Source: Treponema sp. (lineage in GTDB: Bacteria; Spirochaetota; Spirochaetia; Treponematales; Treponemataceae). Taken from it: a DNA stretch of 7,544 bases. The DNA is taken from the NCBI GenBank assembly GCA_016297415.1, contig JAEDGQ010000090.1, positions 1-7,544 of the forward strand, read 5' to 3'. Within the stretch, counting starts at the first letter, position 1, and each line of letters begins with the position of its first letter. The notes beneath the pieces are model-generated. The model made no database searches. It was not told the origin of the DNA and saw only the letters and a list, made by a program, of their open reading frames with translations. The translations under genes were made by a program, and so were the position numbers. This document shows, piece by piece, positions 4,515 to 7,544 of this stretch.

Positions 4515-6819
4515 ATAAAATCGCACAGACAAAAGCTGTTACAAGACCTGAGAAAATTGAAAGTCCAATTACATGTACAGGCACAAAACTGCTTAAGGCC
4601 AGAGCGCCGAAACTGATTGCTGTTGTTAAAAATGAAAGGGCAATGGCAAAGGCTTCTGTTTTGTTCTCTTTGTTTTCCATACGGTAAATTACATAATCAA
4701 GTCCAAGTCCAAATACAAGAATAACACCTGTAATACAGAAGAACTCGATTTTTAAGCCGGCAAGCACAAATACGGCTGTAATTACAAGAATACTAAGAAC
4801 AGGAATTGACACAATTTTTAAGGTTTCACGCCAGCTGTAAAAAAACTTCATGATTATTGCAATCACAACAAAAGCCGCAGCAAACATGAGCATAATCAGC
4901 TTTGTAAGTTTGTTTAAGCCTCCGTTAATGTCTGCAATTTTGTTTTCGTAATAAACACCTGGATTATCTGCTGCAAGTTTTTTATAAAAGCCTTCATCAG
5001 AAACTTTTGAAGGAAGAATTATTGAATAGAATTTTCCATTTACTTCCCCGACCCAAAGCATGTTCAGAAGTGTCTGAAGTGTTTCCGGCAAAGGACTTTC
5101 CGGTGTAAGAACTGATGAAGCACTGTTTACTGCAGCTGCAAAATCTTCTGCATAATCTGCATCAAAACCCAGATTTTCGTACTGTGCTGGTGCCAGAGGA
5201 ATAAGTTTTGAAGCTGCCTTTACAGACTCTTTCTGTCTTGAAGGAGAAGGAATAAAACGGGAAGTACAGATGTAATGGTCAGGAATCTGAGGTGCAAGCC
5301 GTTCTTCTGTCTGAAGCACCTGATCCACTGTATCGCCTTCTACAATAAGCCAGCTGGAGGGACTGTAATCCAGAACCTGATAAGCCAGAACTGTATCGTC
5401 TTTAAGACGGCCTTCCATTTTGTAAAGGTTTGTAATGTTGTTGCTGATTTTTACTTCCTGGTGCTTTACCACAAGGATTACTGCTGATGTAACAAAAATC
5501 AAAGCCGGAACTGCCAGAGAAACTGCTTTTCTGTGAGGAATCCTGAAGTTCAGTTTTTCAAGGAATGGTATTGTGCGCTTTTCTGCCGGAGGCAGTTTGA
5601 ACAGAGTAAAAAATCCCCCTGTTGTAAGGAAAGAACTTAAAATTCCTGTAAGGCTGAATACTGCCATCTGCTTAAGCATGCCGAATGGAGCAAAGATAAG
5701 AAGTGTAAAACAAAGTTCAGTTGAAACAAGAGAAAGAATAAGGCCGTTAAAAAGATGTCGACGGATTTTTTCTGCTGAATCAAGGCTTTTTTCTGTTTTC
5801 CAGTTAATAAAATAATGAAGGCTGTAGTCGATACAGGAACCAATAAGGGATGTACCAAAAACAAGAGCTGTCATGTGAATGTTGCCAAAAAACAGATGTG
5901 TAGCGCAGAAGGCAATTAAAACTGATGCTGAAATTGAGAAAAGGCTTCCAAGAAGAGGAAGTCCTGACCGGAACACAAACAGCAGAATCAGGATTACTGC
6001 TATGAGAGATACTGTAGAAATAACTGAGATTTCTGACTGGGCTGAAGTTGAACTTTTATAGCTGTGAAAATTTGTTCCGTAAAAAGCAAAACGAACTCCG
6101 TCTTTTTCCAGCGGGAAGCATACATCGTAGATTAATGGAACGGCATTTTCTTTGCTTGCCATTCTGGCACCTTCCTGAGAAAGTTCTCCCCTGATCATTA
6201 CAAACCAGCGGTCCTGAAACTGTACTGCAAGAACACCGTCTTTTGGCGATAAAGCTGTCCCTGAATCTGAAACTGCCTGCAGATATGAAGCAAGGTTTAT
6301 CTGGTCCAGCATAAAAGGGTCTTCCGCAAGAGTTTCGAGGGAAGTCATTGAAAATCCGCCGTAAGCCTGGATAAGGGCTTTCTGTGCAAGTTTTTCCGGC
6401 CCGCCTTTAGAATTAAGCAGATTCTGAGTTTCCGGATTTAAGAGATTTGCCCTCCAGGTTCCAAGAAATTCCTGGATTTCTCCAGCAGTACCGTCATCTG
6501 TATAAAGATTAAGGCTTTTGAATTTTGACTGATGTTTAGAAAGTTCTTCACAGGCTGTTTCTGCTGCCTTTTTTGCAGTCTGAAAATCCTGATGGCTGGC
6601 AAGTATAAAAACGGTAGAACCGCTTCCCTGAGAAATTGCCCTGTCTGCAATTCTTGCAGCTTCACTTTCTGCTGATGAGGGCATCATTTTTGTAAAATCT
6701 GCATCAAAGTGAAGTCCTTTTGTAAAAATTAAAGAAATAAGAAAAGCGGCAATTACGCCGCCATGATATAAAGCCCAGATCCAGAACCAGGTTTTATTTG
6801 AAGAAAGCTTTTTCAGCAT
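4513..6819 (-). CDS. MMPL/RND-type lipid exporter (predicted exporter, COG4258-like)
   Basis: This 768-residue inner-membrane protein probably moves a lipid or lipid-linked product out of the inner membrane using the proton gradient. Helix 1 (about 11-33) is followed by a large periplasmic loop (34-262), then helices 2-7 (about 264-451). A second periplasmic loop (452-638) and helices 8-12 (639-768) complete the two-fold RND layout. The two repeats carry matching motifs in helices 4 and 10: GSCIDYSLHYF (328-337) with Asp331-Tyr332, and GLGLDYVIYRM (705-715) with Asp708-Tyr709. These are typical proton-relay positions of MMPL proteins. The start is supported by AGGAG (6827-6831), seven bases upstream, and the gene overlaps the carrier gene by 26 bases, implying translational coupling. 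The protein stops within or just after helix 12 with no cytoplasmic tail, right where a repeat begins. The cargo is unknown. An aryl-polyene or other unusual acyl lipid is inferred from the gene trio. Confidence 0.9.
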   Translation of the reverse strand: MLKKLSSNKTWFWIWALYHGGVIAAFLISLIFTKGLHFDADFTKMMPSSAESEAARIADRAISQGSGSTVFILASHQDFQTAKKAAETACEELSKHQSKFKSLNLYTDDGTAGEIQEFLGTWRANLLNPETQNLLNSKGGPEKLAQKALIQAYGGFSMTSLETLAEDPFMLDQINLASYLQAVSDSGTALSPKDGVLAVQFQDRWFVMIRGELSQEGARMASKENAVPLIYDVCFPLEKDGVRFAFYGTNFHSYKSSTSAQSEISVISTVSLIAVILILLFVFRSGLPLLGSLFSISASVLIAFCATHLFFGNIHMTALVFGTSLIGSCIDYSLHYFINWKTEKSLDSAEKIRRHLFNGLILSLVSTELCFTLLIFAPFGMLKQMAVFSLTGILSSFLTTGGFFTLFKLPPAEKRTIPFLEKLNFRIPHRKAVSLAVPALIFVTSAVILVVKHQEVKISNNITNLYKMEGRLKDDTVLAYQVLDYSPSSWLIVEGDTVDQVLQTEERLAPQIPDHYICTSRFIPSPSRQKESVKAASKLIPLAPAQYENLGFDADYAEDFAAAVNSASSVLTPESPLPETLQTLLNMLWVGEVNGKFYSIILPSKVSDEGFYKKLAADNPGVYYENKIADINGGLNKLTKLIMLMFAAAFVVIAIIMKFFYSWRETLKIVSIPVLSILVITAVFVLAGLKIEFFCITGVILVFGLGLDYVIYRMENKENKTEAFAIALSFLTTAISFGALALSSFVPVHVIGLSIFSGLVTAFVCAIL

Positions 6820-7444
6820 CTGTAAGCTCCTTCTTTTTTTTCTGATTTGAAAGCTGATATACAGTTGTTTCAGTTTCTGACTGTTTTATTACGATTGAGT
6901 CCAGGCTGGCTTTTGGTGAAGAACCTGGTTTTTCCTGAACAACAGCTCCCCCAAGTTCAATTGTCTTTAATGCCTGGGCAATTGTTTTGTCTTTTGGTTC
7001 AAGAAGAAGTTTCCAGCCGAAAGCGGAAGAATCAAAGTCTTTTACCTGGAAATAATTTTCCACATTCTCTCTGCTTCCTCCAAAAAGAGAAGAAAGAGTC
7101 TGTGCAACTGTCTTAAAAACTTCATTGGATGAACCGTCAATTACTGTTTTTGTGCCGTCTGGTGCTGTCTGAATAATGGAAGATTCTGTTACTGCCATTG
7201 TTGAAGGAAAAGGACGGAGAGTCTGCCATAAAATCCCCATATCACTGAAAATAAATGTACCGCTTGATTTGAGGGGACGTTTCAGTTTTGCTGCACTTTT
7301 TTCCAGAACAAAATTGCCTGTTGTCACTTTGTCAGATGTAAGGGAATCAAAAACGGAATCCATGGAAATACCGTCAGCAAAAACAGAGGCTGCAAAAAGC
7401 CCCGTAAAAATCAGAGAAATTATTTTCTTCATATTTATCTTCAT
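6794..7444 (-). CDS. LolA-like periplasmic lipid/lipoprotein carrier
   Basis: This 216-residue periplasmic protein is of the LolA-like kind found beside MMPL exporters, and probably chaperones a lipid across the periplasm. Residues 1-23 are a signal peptide ending VFA before Asp24, with no lipobox. The core shows the carrier pattern: FVLEKSAAKLKRPLKSSG (45-62), the strand GILWQTLRPFPSTMAVT (70-86) and a C-terminal LTDAEKAFF (207-215). LRRP-like and G-x-LW-x-T-x-PF features recur in this group. It is probably not the housekeeping lolA, because its partner is an exporter and not LolB. The first ATG overlaps a TGA as ATGA. A second ATG four codons on (7430-7432) would give a cleaner MKK signal start, and neither has a good ribosome site. 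The reading frame is also open upstream to the window edge, so the true start is uncertain. Confidence 0.85.
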   Translation of the reverse strand: MKINMKKIISLIFTGLFAASVFADGISMDSVFDSLTSDKVTTGNFVLEKSAAKLKRPLKSSGTFIFSDMGILWQTLRPFPSTMAVTESSIIQTAPDGTKTVIDGSSNEVFKTVAQTLSSLFGGSRENVENYFQVKDFDSSAFGWKLLLEPKDKTIAQALKTIELGGAVVQEKPGSSPKASLDSIVIKQSETETTVYQLSNQKKKKELTDAEKAFFK

Positions 7445-7544
7445 ATACTGAAGATTACCACAAAGAAAGAGAAAAAAAAACAGGGGAAGCAGGGCAAACG
7501 CATTATAACTGATTTTGTATTGAAAAATGGCGCAAAGGAGTGAA
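7441..7544 (-). other. Window-edge region upstream of the carrier gene: gene end or promoter
   Basis: Three readings compete. One minus-strand frame is open from the edge to a TGA at 7441-7443 that overlaps the carrier ATG. Its hydrophobic, Phe-rich translation partly reflects a T run. Alternatively a perfect TATAAT (7502-7507, minus strand) about 58 bases before the carrier ATG could be a promoter, though its -35 is poor. On the plus strand, AAAGGAG near 7534-7540 could be a ribosome site for a divergent gene starting beyond the edge. Confidence 0.3.

Noticed and set aside
4466..4687. Plus-strand open frame across repeat B and the exporter end
   Set aside because: It is antisense to the helix 11-12 coding region and starts within the repeat hairpin region, with no sign of a real protein.
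1..7544. CRISPR array, tRNA, rRNA or transposase gene
   Set aside because: No regularly spaced direct repeats, no cloverleaf with a T-loop GTTCRA pattern, no ribosomal RNA sequence and no transposase motifs were seen on either strand.

Overview
The window looks like a piece of a low-to-moderate GC spirochaete chromosome, most likely a host-associated (gut or rumen) Treponema or close relative. This is an inference from protein style, Gram-negative envelope genes, a secreted pectin-type esterase and AT-rich intergenic DNA interrupted by GC-rich repeat islands. No 16S or other taxonomic marker is present. All five supported genes lie on the minus strand, so transcription runs from the right edge to the left.

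Right part (7444 to about 3813): a three-gene envelope lipid-export module. It consists of a LolA-like periplasmic carrier (6794-7444), a 12-helix MMPL/RND-type exporter (4513-6819) that overlaps the carrier gene by 26 bases, and a small outer-membrane-type lipoprotein of the DUF3261 kind (3813-4409). In other Gram-negative bacteria this trio accompanies aryl-polyene, flexirubin or related unusual fatty-acid clusters. The synthetic genes, if present, must lie outside the window. The DUF3261 gene sits between two related GC-rich repeat copies in opposite orientation (3669-3801 and 4431-4508).

Middle (2051-3559): guaB, a full-length IMP dehydrogenase with CBS pair, catalytic Cys and Arg-Tyr flap. 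It strikingly resembles the enzyme of the protozoan Tritrichomonas foetus. It ends at a strong intrinsic terminator (1997-2032).

Left part (240-1814): a secreted SGNH/GDSL esterase of the rhamnogalacturonan-acetylesterase type with a C-terminal beta-rich module. It has a good sigma-70-like promoter (1847-1875) and a terminator (169-207). The left 60 bases carry an interleaved palindromic repeat.

The genes fall into three transcription units: the export module, guaB, and the esterase. They share no obvious pathway. Every intergenic gap but one (the 26-base overlap) contains a GC-rich palindromic or repeat-like island, which is the most unusual structural theme of the window.
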